From the NCBI GenBank assembly GCA_031763025.1, contig JASSKH010000025.1, forward strand, positions 5,970,689 through 6,034,688: a DNA stretch of 64,000 nucleotides, in the 5' to 3' direction. The translations under genes were made by a program, and so were the position numbers. A model generated the notes under the pieces. The model did no database searches and was not told where the DNA came from. It saw only the letters and a program-made list of their open reading frames with translations. Shown here one piece after another: positions 57,169-64,000 of this stretch. Each line of letters begins with the position of its first letter. Position 1 is the stretch's first letter. The DNA is from Macrocystis pyrifera. Lineage: Eukaryota > Sar > Phaeophyceae > Laminariales > Laminariaceae.

Positions 57169-58292
57169 TGGATCAGTTCGACGTTGCTGTCATTCATACG
57201 CAAGAAAGCTCGCCTAATACGCGCTTCTGAGAATAATACAGCTCACCCTTCATGCGATTCTCCGACCACCCCACGGCTCTTTTCGCTTGGCGCAACCAAT
57301 GTCTGCATGGTAGGTGTAAGTCCGCCTTGCTCCGTCCCGGCGCTGTAGCGACGCGAGGGTCCATGGTCATACGGCTATGGCCATGCATGATAGTGAGTAC
57401 ACCCCCCCCCCCCCCCCCCCTATTAGGCGTAGGAACGGTACTTCGTCTCGAAAGGGATGCGTGGTCGATGGCCAAATTACCAAGGCAAGCAACGAATGAG
57501 TACCCCCCCCCCCCCTAACCCCCTAACCCCCCCCCCTCTCCTCCTCGCCCTCTTCCTCTTGCTTCTCCTCCTGTGCAGAGCGCCGGCGCGGAATCGGCTA
57601 CCGAATCGGCGACGGAATCGGTCCCCGAATCGGAAACAGACATGGACCCAGAAGCTTGGCTCGCCGCACAGCCGGATATCGACACCAGCCTAGAGTTTGA
57701 CGACGCTCTCGTGGAAGAAGACCCCGAAGCTTGGTTGGAGTCTCAGTCCGATATGAACACCGGCCCGCCCGAAGAAGAGGAAGGTGGGCGGGGGATGCGG
57801 CAACGACGTCCCGGGACTTCCGGGAAACTCGCTGCTGGTGCTGGTGCTGGTGCTGCGGAGGCGGCGAGGGGCTGGGTCGGGCTGGTCGAGATGCTGCGGC
57901 TTTAGCGGGCCGCAGCGCTGCCAGAGGCCAGGGTGTGCTAGGAGACGAAGGGGAGGGGGGGGTGGGGGAGGAGGTTGCGGAAGGAGGGGCGTGGGGACAG
58001 TGGGGGGAGGCGGGGCAAGGGGAGAGGAGAGGGTTCGGGGCGGAGAGGGGGGAAGGGGAGGAGGAGGAGGAGGAGGAGGAGGAGAAGCTGACGGTGTGTC
58101 AGCGGTGCTTCAAGCTGAGGTTTTACGGGAGCATGCACGAGAGCCTGAGACCCGGTTTTTCCGACAGCGACCTGCTCACCCCGCAGCGGTTTCTCGTGAG
58201 TGCCGTGATGGGTTTCCTGCGCTTGTTGGGAGGGGATTGGGAGTGGGCGGGGGGGGGCAGGGGTTATCATTGAGGGCAGAGTGTATTCATTA

Positions 58293-58324
<32 letters not shown>

Positions 58325-58822
58325 ACTCATTATCATGCATGGCCGTAGTCGTATGACCATAGACCCTCGCATCCCTACAATGCCGGGATGGAGCACGTCA
58401 GGTTTCCAGCGACCAGGCAGACATTGCTTTTTGCACCAAGCTCGAAGTGCCGCGAGGTGTCCGGCGAGTCGCATGAAGGGTGAGCTGCATCGTACTAAGA
58501 ACCGCTTGAGAGGCGGACTTGCATGTGGGTGACAGCTTCAATGCGTTAGTTTAATTTCCGGTGTGGCCACTTCCAGAGAGAGCGATGGGTTTACTATGTA
58601 ACTGCCTCTTGGGTGCCTTACGATGAACACTACGTGATACGATCATTCCCCTCGTGCGGAGTAAAGGTCCTCCACCCCGCACAAATGATCTAGCTCGACC
58701 ACCAGCTGTAACCGACTGCCAACAAAAAAAACCAAAAAAAAAACGGTTCCCTGGCTGTCTAGCTCAAGTAGTGAGCGGCATGTTTTTACAGTGTCGTTGC
58801 TAACCGACGCCAACCAAACCTA

Positions 58823-58854
<32 letters not shown>

Positions 58855-60371
58855 GGGGGGGTGCACTCGATATCATGGATGGCCGTAGTCGTACGGCCAG
58901 TGATGGGTTTCCTGCGCTTGTTTGGAGGGGGTTGAGGTAGGGGGAGGGGGGGGGGAGGGGGGGGGGGGGGGGGGAGGTGTACTCATCGAGGGCGGAATGT
59001 TCTCATAGTTGTGCAAAAGGCTGAATCCGTATGGTCATCGACCCTCACATCCCTACAATTGGTGGGACGGAGCACGTCGGGTTTTCACCGACTAGAGAGA
59101 GACATTGCTTGCACCAAGCACAAATGGGGGGGGGGTGTACTCGATAGGAGAGATGTGCTCGATCTCATACATGGCCGTAGTCGTATGACCATAGACCCTC
59201 GCATCCCTACAATGCCGGGACGGAGCATGTCGGGTTTTCACCGACCAGGCAGACATTGCTTGCACCAAGCGCGAAGCGCCGTGAGGTGTCCGGCGAGTCG
59301 CATGAAGGGTGAGCTGCATCCTACTAAGAACCGCTTGTGAGGCGGACTTGCATATGGATGACAGCTTCAATGAGTTAGTTTGATTTCCGGTGTGGCCATT
59401 TTCAGAGACAGCAATGGGAGTACTATGTAACTGCCTCTTGGGTGCCTTACCTTGAACACTACGTGATACGATCAGTTCCCTTGTGCAGAGTAAAGGTTCT
59501 TTGCTTCGCACAAATGATCTAACGAGACGACCAGCTGTGGGCGACCGCCAACAAAAAAAAAAAAAGACGGTACCCTGGATGTCTAGCTCACGTGGTGAGC
59601 GGCATGTTTTACAGTGTCGTTGCCAACCGACGCCAACCCAACCCATATATAATATATGGGGGGAGGGGTTACTTTAGTTACACGGGTTTCCCGTGGTTGT
59701 TGTTTGTTGGGCGGGGGGGGGGGGGGGGGATCCAGGGAAGAGAGAGGGGGGAAGGAATGCCATTGGGTTTCCTCTTGTATGTATACTATATTGCACGGGC
59801 GACCAATTTGTCGGTTGATTTATCGAATGCGACCAGATTCCAAGGAGCATGTCGCTCGTTGATTCGTCCGACTCGAAAGAGATGCGCGCCAACGTCAAAT
59901 GACTGAGGGCGTGTCTGGACTCACTCCAAGGAGCATGGGAGCGAGCGGAACGGAACGAGGCTGCTCGTGGTGATTCGTCCCGTCCCTGCCTAAAAAAAAA
60001 AAACGCGTTCGGGTGCACACAGAATCCTGGGCGTCGCCAGCCGAATCTGTACGAACGGAATATTTTTGCGCATGCCACGGCAAATTGGTTTCCACATCCA
60101 TCTTCGGTGGTGTCCATTTACATCAAATGATATGCTATTTGTTCCCGTTCGGTCGGGCCGTTCGGTCCTCCCCCAAACAAAAAACGGGGGGCAACAATTC
60201 TCCTCCCTCTTCCTAGATATATACTGTTTTTCCCTGGCTGCACTGAATCTATTCGTTTCCCACAACCAATCAGCTCCAATTCATGCGACAAATAATATTA
60301 CATTCGGTTCGTTCCAATGCTCTCTGGGGGGGGTTAAGACAAGCCCTAAGGCAAGCAACAAATGAGCACGC

Positions 60372-60408
<37 letters not shown>

Positions 60409-60989
60409 TCGTTGTCCTCCCTCTTTGTCTCCACCCCCACCCCATCAACTCCGTCTCCCTTTTCTCTCTGCCCCTTCCCCCCCCCCCCCCTGCCCCTCTC
60501 CATTGTCGTTTTTTTTGTGTTTGCTGCCGCAGAGCTGTTGGGCAGCATCCGAAAGAAGCGGTGTCTCATCGTGTATCTGGTCGACCTGTTTGACTTCCAC
60601 GGCACCTTCCTCTACAACCTCCCCAAGATCACAGGTGCGGTCGGCAGTAGACAGCACCCAGTAGGTGTTGATTTGGGGAGCAGTAGGTCAACATTAAGTC
60701 TAAGTTAGGGGAGCAGTGGCGGCAAGGCAGCAGTAGGTCGTAATTTGAGGGGCAGTAGGGCAGCAGTAGGTTCAATTTTTTTGGGGAGCAGTAGCGTAAG
60801 GCAGCGGTTGAGGCCGGAGTATGCAGGCCAGTGCTTCGAGAGCAGTAGGACAGCTTCCAGTAGGTCATGGTTAGGGGAGCAGTAGGGCATCAGTACGTCA
60901 TGATTGGGGGAGAAATGTATAGGGCGGCAGCAGGTTTCATGCTCTGCATGGGGGGGCGCCCCCAAGGTTTGACGGCGAGGGCGCAGACT

Positions 60990-61024
<35 letters not shown>

Positions 61025-61813
61025 TTCCGGCATGCGTCCGTGTCCCCTGCCTCCGGTCCCCTCCCCCTCCCATCTGATTTTTGTTTCTATTCGTGGTAAG
61101 TTCGTGGTTTTTGTCTTGCCTGTGCTTTACTTTACTCTGACGGCATTATTTCCCCACCTCGCTTGCTCTCTCTCTGTTTCCTGCCTCCATTTATTTCTGT
61201 CTTTCTGTTTTTTCAATCCGCCTCCCTCTCCCTCCCCTCCCTCCCTCCCTCCCCCCCCCCTCCCTTCCCTCCCTCCCTCCCTCCCTCCCATCACACTGCA
61301 CCGAACGAGGCTACAGGAAACAACCCAGTGATCGTGGCGGGCAACAAAGTCGACCTTCTGCCCAAAGACCTCAAGAGACAGAGGGTTACCCAGGTGTCCC
61401 GCTAGACTCAGGCCGCCGTAGACCGTTACACGAGGAGTATCTAGCAATACTCCGCCTCGTGTGCTTGGTTGCATGCGTAGAGTACCTGGCTCACAAGAAA
61501 TTAACGGGGTATGAAGGAGAGGAACTAACGTTCTCATGCTCGGTTCGCGATGATGCACTCGCGTGGGGACCCCAGGAGAAGCAGCGAACCTCTGGTGGGC
61601 TTTTGTCGCGCTGTTTCGTGTGGCTTGTGCTGTTGCCGTCTGCTGCTGAGTGGCACAGTGCCTCATATCGGTAGTAGGTGCTGCTTGTGTTGCCGGTACT
61701 CGTGGATTCGACCGCACGACAATCGAGCGCCGTGTCATCGATAGGCTTTCCACAATAGAGGCGTTCCACGATGAAGGTTCACCCTAATTTTTCTGAGGCT
61801 CCTGTGTCCCCCC

Positions 61814-61846
<33 letters not shown>

Positions 61847-62082
61847 GGTATAAAAACGGAATTCAACGGGTACAAACATATTATTACGGGGGGCATAGTA
61901 AATAGGACAAAATATTGTCAGTAAAAATAGGTAAAGATATAGGTTTTTATGTATACCATAGGTCCTACTAACTATGGACCCCCGTAATAATACAAACCTA
62001 TGCAACACGCATCTCGTACGTGTATGCCTAGCAATGTAGAGAACAAGTTATATACTCATCCTTCAACTTCCGCCCGGTAAGT

Positions 62083-62139
<57 letters not shown>

Positions 62140-63321
62140 GTGTAATGCCTCCATCGTGGAACGCCTCTATAACGGGGGACCATAGTAAATAGGACCAAAT
62201 ATTGTTGGTAAAAAATAGGGAAATTTATAGGTTTTTGTGTGTACCGCAGGTCCTATTTACTATGGACCCCCGTAATAGTGCTGCTTTTTAAATACACAGC
62301 GAGACAAGACTACGAGTCCTGCTTTCGGCGATAATATGTACACCGTCTGCGTTTGGTCCCACGTCTCGTGTGTGCCTGGCGTGTTTCGTTTTTCCACCTA
62401 CTTGTGGGCTCCTTCCAATTTCGTGTCATTTTTTCGTTTTCGTTTTCGGACGAATGGAAATATTTTCTTGTAGAATACCAGGTATGCACCAACGAAAAGG
62501 ATTGTTGTGTCGTTTGGACCAACGATTTTTTTTTAATTTTTTTTTTGGTGTCATTTGTAGCTACTGCTGTAATGTGTTTTTTTTTTTTTAATTCTTATTT
62601 TGCGTCGTGTGGACCAATGAAAATCATATTTTGTGCCATTCGGACCAACGGAGTTAATTTTTTCCGTCATTTGGACCGAATCAAAAACTGTCTCTGTGCC
62701 ATTCATTTTTTACCCAACGAAGTTCAACGTTGTGTCATTTGGGCCAATGTAGTTAGCATTTTAGCGTCATTCGGACCGTTTTTGAGATGTTATTTTTCGT
62801 AATTTTGGACCAATCGTATACAGAATGCGACACCACTTAAGAACCTCTTGTAATAATGCGGGGGGACCATAGTAAATAAGACCTCCGGTACGCACAAAAA
62901 CCTACATATTTCCCCATTTTTACTAGCAATATTTGGTCCTGTTTACTATGGTTCCCCGTATTAGTTTGGGCCAGGGTCGAATTCTTATGAAATTAGCAGG
63001 ATGCGTCCTGCTATAGTTGCAGCGAAAGAGTGGCCACGTTCTTCCCTTATTTGTCCAAAACTCTCGAGCCTGAAATTGTTACGAACTCCCGAAATATTTT
63101 TACGCCTATAATAATAAATTTGGACCAATGGAAAAAAAAAAAAACTGTTTTGTAACCGTTGGGACCAACCAACCGTTGACGTATAACACCCTTATGGACG
63201 AATGGAAATGCAGTGGGTGCGCGACAAGTGCCGCGAGGCGGGTCTTCCGGGCATGGAGATGAACGACGTCCACCTGGTCAGCTGCAAACATGGCGTGGGA
63301 ATTGCGCCGCTTATGCGACAG
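40027..63321 (+). CDS. YqeH/NOA1-type circularly permuted GTPase (partial, 11 exons visible)
   Basis: This family binds GTP and assists small-subunit ribosome assembly, in organelles for eukaryotes. Exons: 40027-40413, 44866-44997, 46768-46891, 51923-52103, 54406-54508, 55789-55936, 57579-57783, about 57927-58195, 60535-60634, 61317-61393, 63214-63321. The gene continues past 64000. In order it shows an Arg/Ser/Ala/Gly-rich transit-like N terminus; a SAP-like helix pair across exons 2-3 (DLQKLAKENK then VRANQTVQKIVDDL); an acidic region (exon 4); the first zinc pair and PGY (exon 6); an acidic Glu-rich insert (exons 7-8); the second pair VCQRC (exon 8); DLFDFHG (exon 9); G4 NKVDLLPK (exon 10); and VSCKHGVGI, the G5-like segment (exon 11). 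G4 before G1 is the circular permutation. G1-G3 lie outside. One extra C at 55812-55814 breaks exon 6. Start chosen for the strong context CGGCACCATGGCG. Confidence 0.93.
40605..40915. repeat. GATC-rich repeat family D copy in GTPase intron 1
   Basis: TAGATCGTGATCTACCGATC at one end, CATGCGGCTCCCACCCGACA core, and CAGTAGATCATGACAGTGGG at the other end. Confidence 0.65.
40950..41880. repeat. Purine-rich GACAGGCAGACA repeat
   Basis: About 900 bp of imperfect AGACAGGCAG/GGAGAGAGG units on +, with GATAGATA and CAGGCAGG runs. The long - strand Leu/Ser/Cys/Val-rich ORFs are by-products. Confidence 0.85.
42003..42034. repeat. (AAC)n microsatellite
   Basis: About ten AAC units. Confidence 0.85.
42890..43726. 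mobile_element. PIF/Harbinger-like non-autonomous element (copy 2)
   Basis: Ends GACCTATGCCAATGG and the inverted CCATTGGCATAGGTC, flanked by TTA (42887-42889 and 43727-43729). Colinear with copy 1 (14639-15456), sharing GAATTCATGACGCAGTCGTT and the flanking open stretch on the - strand (43095-43640, 181 residues, no recognised domain). Outside the TTA both sides carry GCATTTTTTTATCGCGAGAAG-like DNA in direct orientation. Confidence 0.8.
43900..44200. repeat. GATC-rich repeat family D copy
   Basis: ATCGGACAGGTCAGATAGAT to CAGATAGATCATGATCTATC with the GGGTGGGAGTTGTGTAGTCT core. Confidence 0.65.
44215..44500. repeat. Tandem repeat, about 92 bp unit
   Basis: Three to four diverged units with AAGTCGCCGACTAGTTATT and GGCTGTGAGTTGGCTG. 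Confidence 0.75.
44866..44997 (+). CDS. GTPase exon 2
   Basis: Acceptor AACCCAG, donor AAA^GTGAGT, 44 codons: AAADHLNKSD, a Gly run, then ELLKMGYRDLQKLAKENK. Confidence 0.85.
45567..46350 (-). mobile_element. F1 repeat, long copy interrupted by a poly-A element
   Basis: G run and GTACTCATTATCATGCA, then the poly-A element (45589-45850), then CGGCCGTAGTCGTATGATCA and the rest of F1 through CGCATGAAGGGTGAGCTGCA, ATGGGTTTACTATGTAACTG and CGGTACCCTGGCTGGCAAGG. A segment with CATATACACAACTACGTGAT is duplicated at 46140-46225. Confidence 0.8.
45589..45850 (+). mobile_element. Poly-A-tailed short retroposon-like repeat
   Basis: Begins GGACTTTTTCTTGCATAAAA and ends in a run of about 34 A. Second copy of the sequence at 13862-14118. 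It splits the F1 repeat inside CATGCA^TGGCC. Confidence 0.7.
46442..46503 (+). pseudogene. Possible duplicated or alternative exon of the GTPase gene
   Basis: Has an acceptor (CTGTCTGCAG) and donor (GCCG^GTAGGT) and resembles the end of exon 2: TACAAGGATCTGCA against TACAGGGATCTGCA, giving KYKDLQK against GYRDLQK. Its 62 nt do not fit the phase between exons 2 and 3 as written, and its A7 run may carry a length error. Confidence 0.35.
46643..46735. repeat. (CCCT)n microsatellite before exon 3
   Basis: CCCTCCCTCCCT with a few interruptions. Confidence 0.85.
46768..46891 (+). CDS. GTPase exon 3
   Basis: Acceptor TTCGAAAG, donor AACG^GTGAGA. VRANQTVQKIVDDLVALGAN completes the SAP-like fold begun in exon 2. 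A Gly/Ala linker follows. Confidence 0.85.
47173..47236. mobile_element. MITE family A, left half only
   Basis: TTACGGGGGGGGTCCATAGT to ATAGGGAAATAC. The right half is missing. Confidence 0.65.
47825..47975. repeat. CAG triplet repeats
   Basis: Several CAG/GCA runs. Open in all frames as poly-Ala, Ser or Gln, so not evidence of a gene. In GTPase intron 3. Confidence 0.85.
48590..48780. repeat. CAGCTGTGAGT...TTTGCAAGCTGCG repeat
   Basis: Two tandem copies here (TACGTCAGCTGTGAGTTCGA ... CTCAACTTTGCAAGCTGCGT) and one at 56395-56470. Fragments (GCAAGCTGCGT) occur at 27438 and 42664. Confidence 0.6.
48930..49834. other. Intron 3 unique DNA with a short direct repeat
   Basis: ATAGAACGTCCGTGTCTCCT occurs twice, about 181 bp apart (near 49398 and 49579). 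No gene recognised. Confidence 0.45.
49835..49894. mobile_element. MITE family A, right half only
   Basis: TATAGGTTTTTATGCACACC to TATGTACCCCCCCCGTAA. Confidence 0.7.
49925..50300. repeat. GATC-rich repeat family D fragments
   Basis: Two pieces, each with TGTCGCACAGATCCCACCCG, separated by unique sequence. Confidence 0.55.
51200..51495 (-). mobile_element. F1 repeat in GTPase intron 3
   Basis: C run at about 51200-51220, then GTACTCATTGTCATGCATGG through CGCATGAAGGGTGAGCTGCA. Here the unit starts after GGGAGGGGGAGT rather than a long G run. Confidence 0.7.
51923..52103 (+). CDS. GTPase exon 4
   Basis: Acceptor GCAAAAG, donor TTGAG^GTGGGG. Contains DGWVTYQLDGSTASAIEAEL and a DDYDDDDEEE acidic run. 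Both splice phases match neighbours. Confidence 0.85.
52154..52194. repeat. Poly-G run (about 40 nt)
   Basis: Uninterrupted G directly after exon 4's donor region. Confidence 0.9.
52203..52386. mobile_element. Short inverted-end repeat, about 180 bp
   Basis: GGTGTGTATCACACCCCCGG at the left and CTAGGGGTGGTGATACC at the right are imperfect inverted copies. MITE-like; only copy seen. Confidence 0.45.
52387..52713 (-). mobile_element. F1 repeat fragments between poly-G runs
   Basis: Three partial F1 pieces (GTCCGTAGTCGTGTGACCAC; GTACTCATGCCATGCATGGC; GTACTCGTGTCACGTATGAC) alternate with G runs of 30 or more. Confidence 0.7.
52977..53522 (+). CDS. Unidentified 181-residue intronic ORF
   Basis: Open on + for 181 codons, and the opposite strand is also open over part of it (52835-53224). 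Reads with ordinary composition, for example LVNRLAWFLARMIETGLNVQ, but no domain is recognised. It lies inside GTPase intron 4. Probably chance or a mobile-element relic. Confidence 0.2.
   Translation: MPIAGLVNRLAWFLARMIETGLNVQSLGFLVTKAANPTGFLSELDQRLTERAGGIVSQPRYRKPTMLLETPDSISSRVIVDLKSQKGSQSFAHRGRALREQRGEMSHPRENSPAMVWRTRCCLPSWFELKPREGYMRVLLANGRHCSVISAMRAHAAQCAASPNNNKQVHVEEREHCHVCV
53640..54034 (+). mobile_element. F1 repeat, long copy
   Basis: Starts near TCTGCACAAGGGAATTGATC, passes CCCATTGCTGTCTCTGGAAG and CTCACCCTTCATGCGACTCG, and ends CATACGACTACGGCCATGCA ... and C runs. Confidence 0.8.
54062..54310. repeat. C/T-rich intron end with several poly-C runs
   Basis: Four C runs of 14 to 30 nt separated by CT-rich sequence, just before exon 5. 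Confidence 0.85.
54406..54508 (+). CDS. GTPase exon 5
   Basis: Acceptor CGTGGCAG, donor ACG^GTGAGT. Encodes DAYSMNDRLSEDMLNSD and ends SSLEKLT. Confidence 0.85.
54545..54715. repeat. (CTGT)n then GAGAGCTGTG tandem repeat
   Basis: About nine CTGT units, then about ten units of GAGAGCTGTG/GGGAGCTGTG. Confidence 0.9.
55015..55634. mobile_element. TA-flanked element with about 65-bp inverted ends
   Basis: Left GAGCCCATCTTAACGGGG and right CCCCCGTTAAGATGGTCTC pair, and the pairing continues through AACACTAAATTTCGTTC and TCAGATGCA. TA on both sides. A unit with AGTCAAATTGAAAGA is duplicated inside. Fits a non-autonomous Tc1/mariner-like element. Confidence 0.75.
55789..55936 (+). CDS. GTPase exon 6 (first zinc pair) with one extra base
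   Basis: Acceptor TTCGCAG, donor TGG^GTGAGA. The incoming frame reads ITVPDGCCPG and then fails. The next frame gives GCGSKFQSEDEKKPGYLQAD. The family motif CxGCG...Q...PGY needs one C fewer in the CCC at 55812-55814. Confidence 0.9.
55993..56290. repeat. GATC-rich repeat family D copy, split by a MITE
   Basis: TCCTCACCTGCGGTCGTGTG left of, and CCGTCCCACCCGGCAAACAT right of, the MITE at 56091-56196. Confidence 0.65.
56091..56196. mobile_element. MITE family A copy nested in repeat D
   Basis: TA-flanked, TTACGAGGGGCCATAGTAAA to CTATCGTCCCCCGAGA. Confidence 0.85.
57070..57168 (+). mobile_element. F2 repeat with poly-C tail
   Basis: GCGATGCGTGGTCAATGGTC, ACTAAGGCAAGCAACAAATG, GAGTACG then 38 C. 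Confidence 0.75.
57175..57420 (+). mobile_element. F1 repeat, diverged
   Basis: CATACGCAAGAAAGCTCGCC through CTCACCCTTCATGCGATTCT to GTCATACGGCTATGGCCATG, GAGTACA and a C run. Confidence 0.75.
57421..57520 (+). mobile_element. F2 repeat directly after F1
   Basis: TATTAGGCGTAGGAACGGTA, CGTCTCGAAAGGGATGCGTG, CAAGGCAAGCAACGAATGAG, TAC then C. Confidence 0.75.
57579..57783 (+). CDS. GTPase exon 7 (acidic insert)
   Basis: Acceptor CTGTGCAG. Encodes repeats of ES(A/V)TES, DPEAWLAAQPDIDT and DPEAWLESQSDMNT, ending PPEEEE. It separates the two halves of the zinc finger. Donor GAAG^GTGGGC is tentative. Confidence 0.75.
57927..58195 (+). CDS. GTPase exon 8 (second zinc pair)
   Basis: The 5' boundary is provisional. 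The frame runs through a Gly/Glu-rich segment and nine Glu to KLTVCQRCFKLRFYGS, then LLTPQRFL. Donor CTC^GTGAGT. The intron before it would be only 143 bp. Confidence 0.75.
58296..58855 (-). mobile_element. F1 repeat, full-length-looking copy
   Basis: On +: G run, GTACTCATTATCATGCATGG, then CACGTCAGGTTTCCAGCGAC, CGCATGAAGGGTGAGCTGCA, GGTTTACTATGTAACTGCCT, CGGTTCCCTGGCTGTCTAGC, TGTCGTTGCTAACCGACGCC, ending in a (TA)n run. About 560 bp. Confidence 0.8.
58975..59655 (-). mobile_element. F1 repeats in tandem, one full-length-looking
   Basis: A partial copy (58975-59130), then GTACTCGATAGGAGAGATGT and a full copy running to GTTGCCAACCGACGCCAACC and ATATATAATATATG. A 5' fragment of another copy lies at 58856-58900. 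Confidence 0.8.
60310..60404 (+). mobile_element. F2 repeat fragment with poly-C tail
   Basis: CTAAGGCAAGCAACAAATGA, GCACGCT then about 30 C. A related degenerate stretch (ACTCGAAAGAGATGCGCGCC, GTCAAATGACTGAGG) lies at 59855-59905. Confidence 0.65.
60535..60634 (+). CDS. GTPase exon 9
   Basis: Encodes LLGSIRKKRCLIVYLVDLFD and FHGTFLYNLPKIT, the conserved strand before G4. The acceptor is GCAG or GCAGAG (60533 or 60535); phase favours the second. Donor ACAG^GTGCGG. Confidence 0.88.
60990..61023. repeat. Poly-C run
   Basis: About 34 C in GTPase intron 9. Upstream 60650-60900 holds a GCAGTAGG-rich degenerate repeat. A (CCCT)n tract at 61235-61290 leads to exon 10. Confidence 0.85.
61317..61393 (+). 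CDS. GTPase exon 10 (G4)
   Basis: Acceptor GCTACAG, donor CAG^GTGTCC. Encodes NNPVIVAGNKVDLLPKDLKR. NKVD is the guanine-specificity motif. Confidence 0.95.
61884..61987. mobile_element. MITE family A copy
   Basis: TA-flanked, TTACGGGGGGCATAGTAAAT to CTATGGACCCCCGTAA. Confidence 0.88.
62087..62137. repeat. Poly-C run (about 51 nt)
   Basis: Uninterrupted C tract between two MITEs. Confidence 0.9.
62170..62275. mobile_element. MITE family A copy
   Basis: TA-flanked, TAACGGGGGACCATAGTAAA to CTATGGACCCCCGTAA. Confidence 0.88.
62400..62825. repeat. TTTGGACCAATGAAAA degenerate tandem repeat
   Basis: Units of about 40-50 bp with GTGTCATTTGGACCAA, GCCATTCGGACCAACG and CGTCATTCGGACC. More units near 63120-63200. 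Confidence 0.75.
62856..62961. mobile_element. MITE family A copy, reverse orientation
   Basis: TA-flanked, ATGCGGGGGGACCATAGTAA to CTATGGTTCCCCGTAT. Confidence 0.85.
63214..63321 (+). CDS. GTPase exon 11 (G5-like)
   Basis: Acceptor AAATGCAG, donor CAG^GTAAGA, 36 codons: WVRDKCREAGLPGMEMNDVH then LVSCKHGVGIAPLMRQ. Family members usually have SAK or SSK at the SCK position. Confidence 0.93.
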
Positions 63322-63362
63322 GTAAGAAACGGTTTCGCCTAGAACTATCCCTCCACCGCAGA

Positions 63363-63381
63363 TATGCATGATGTCGAGTAC

Positions 63382-63415
<34 letters not shown>

Positions 63416-63690
63416 GGCTTGGTGCAAGCAATGTCTTCCTGGTCGGTGAAAACCCGACGTGCTCCGTCCCGGCATTAGGGAAGCGAGGGTCTATGGTCAT
63501 ACGACTACGGCCATGCATGATATTGAGTACACCCCCCCCCCCCCTCCCCCTCCTCGGAGTGTTTTTGGTCATACGATTACTGCCGTGCATGACATGAGTA
63601 CCCCCCCCCCCCCCCCCCCCCCCCCCCCCGATGCCTGTCTCTCGTCCGTGAAAACCGGGCGTGCTCCGTCCCGGCATTGTATCAATACCA
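63363..63690 (+). mobile_element. Three F1 fragments each ending in poly-C
   Basis: CATGATGTCGAGTAC+C; CTCGGCTTGGTGCAAGCAAT through CATACGACTACGGCCATGCA and GAGTACA+C; GTCATACGATTACTGCCGTG and GAGTAC+C; then GTGAAAACCGGGCGTGCTCC. They lie just 3' of GTPase exon 11. Confidence 0.8.
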
Positions 63691-63877
63691 GACGCACATT
63701 CGCACATTGTTGTTTTTTTCTGCTGGTACAAATAGGAACGAAAAAAGAAGCGTCAGGTTTGAGTTCCATACTTTCACGGGCAATTACAAGCGAATGCGTA
63801 TGATATACGCACGTCTGATTTTGTACGGCGCAAACTATAATAGTGGGGAAGCCCTTTTCCCGAGATTACTGAAGCGA

Positions 63878-63951
63878 ACGACCGACCGACCGACTGATCG
63901 ACCGACTGACCGACCGACCGACCGACCGACCGACCGACCGACCGACCGACT
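63878..63951. repeat. (CCGA)n microsatellite
   Basis: About 18 CCGA units with a few CTGA/ATCG variants. Confidence 0.92.
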
Positions 63952-64000
63952 CCGGGATGCATCAACGCACACAAGTTGGTGCCAGTTTTAAATATGTGCT

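Overview
This window is eukaryotic nuclear DNA. It holds two intron-rich genes on the + strand, with GT-AG introns of about 0.14 to 5 kb, set among many short non-coding repeats. There is no operon, no Shine-Dalgarno organisation and no viral or bacterial gene cluster. The two genes (organelle-type peptide deformylase; YqeH/NOA1-type GTPase), CAG/AAC triplet runs and abundant MITE-like repeats suggest a photosynthetic stramenopile such as a brown alga. That placement is inference, because no marker here fixes the species.

Region 1 (1-13556) is a large inverted repeat. Bases 1-6100 and 7430-13556 are near-identical reverse complements around a 1.2 kb spacer and a 100-N assembly gap. Most arm differences I saw are homopolymer lengths; a few are substitutions. 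The arms hold minisatellites, MITEs, a 1.27 kb foldback-like element full of GGTACCG repeats, and at best scraps of exon-like sequence.

Region 2 (13557-26435) has no recognisable gene. It contains an array of short palindromes built on GGCGGAAATATAAGGATCG, two TIR elements with 3-bp TWA target duplications (PIF/Harbinger-like), telomere-like repeats, GATC-rich repeats and two unidentified ORFs.

Region 3 (26436-36113) is a peptide deformylase gene in eight exons with all three PDF motifs. Its introns carry a 138-nt poly-C run and several repeats. One base appears to be missing in exon 5.

Region 4 (36114-40026) is intergenic. Region 5 (40027 to beyond 64000) is the start of a YqeH/NOA1-type circularly permuted GTPase gene. 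Eleven exons are visible, ending after the G4 (NKVD) and G5-like segments, so the G1-G3 part lies outside. One base appears to be extra in exon 6, at the zinc finger. Both proteins would act on organellar translation: PDF removes N-formyl groups from organelle-made proteins, and YqeH/NOA1 proteins assist small-subunit ribosome assembly.

The most unusual feature is a set of interspersed elements that end in GAGTAC followed by long poly-C (seen as poly-G on the other strand). Two otherwise different families share about 35 nt just before the C run, which suggests poly-C-tailed retroposons mobilised by one machinery. The 9-bp palindrome TACCWGGTA is also strongly over-represented across the window.
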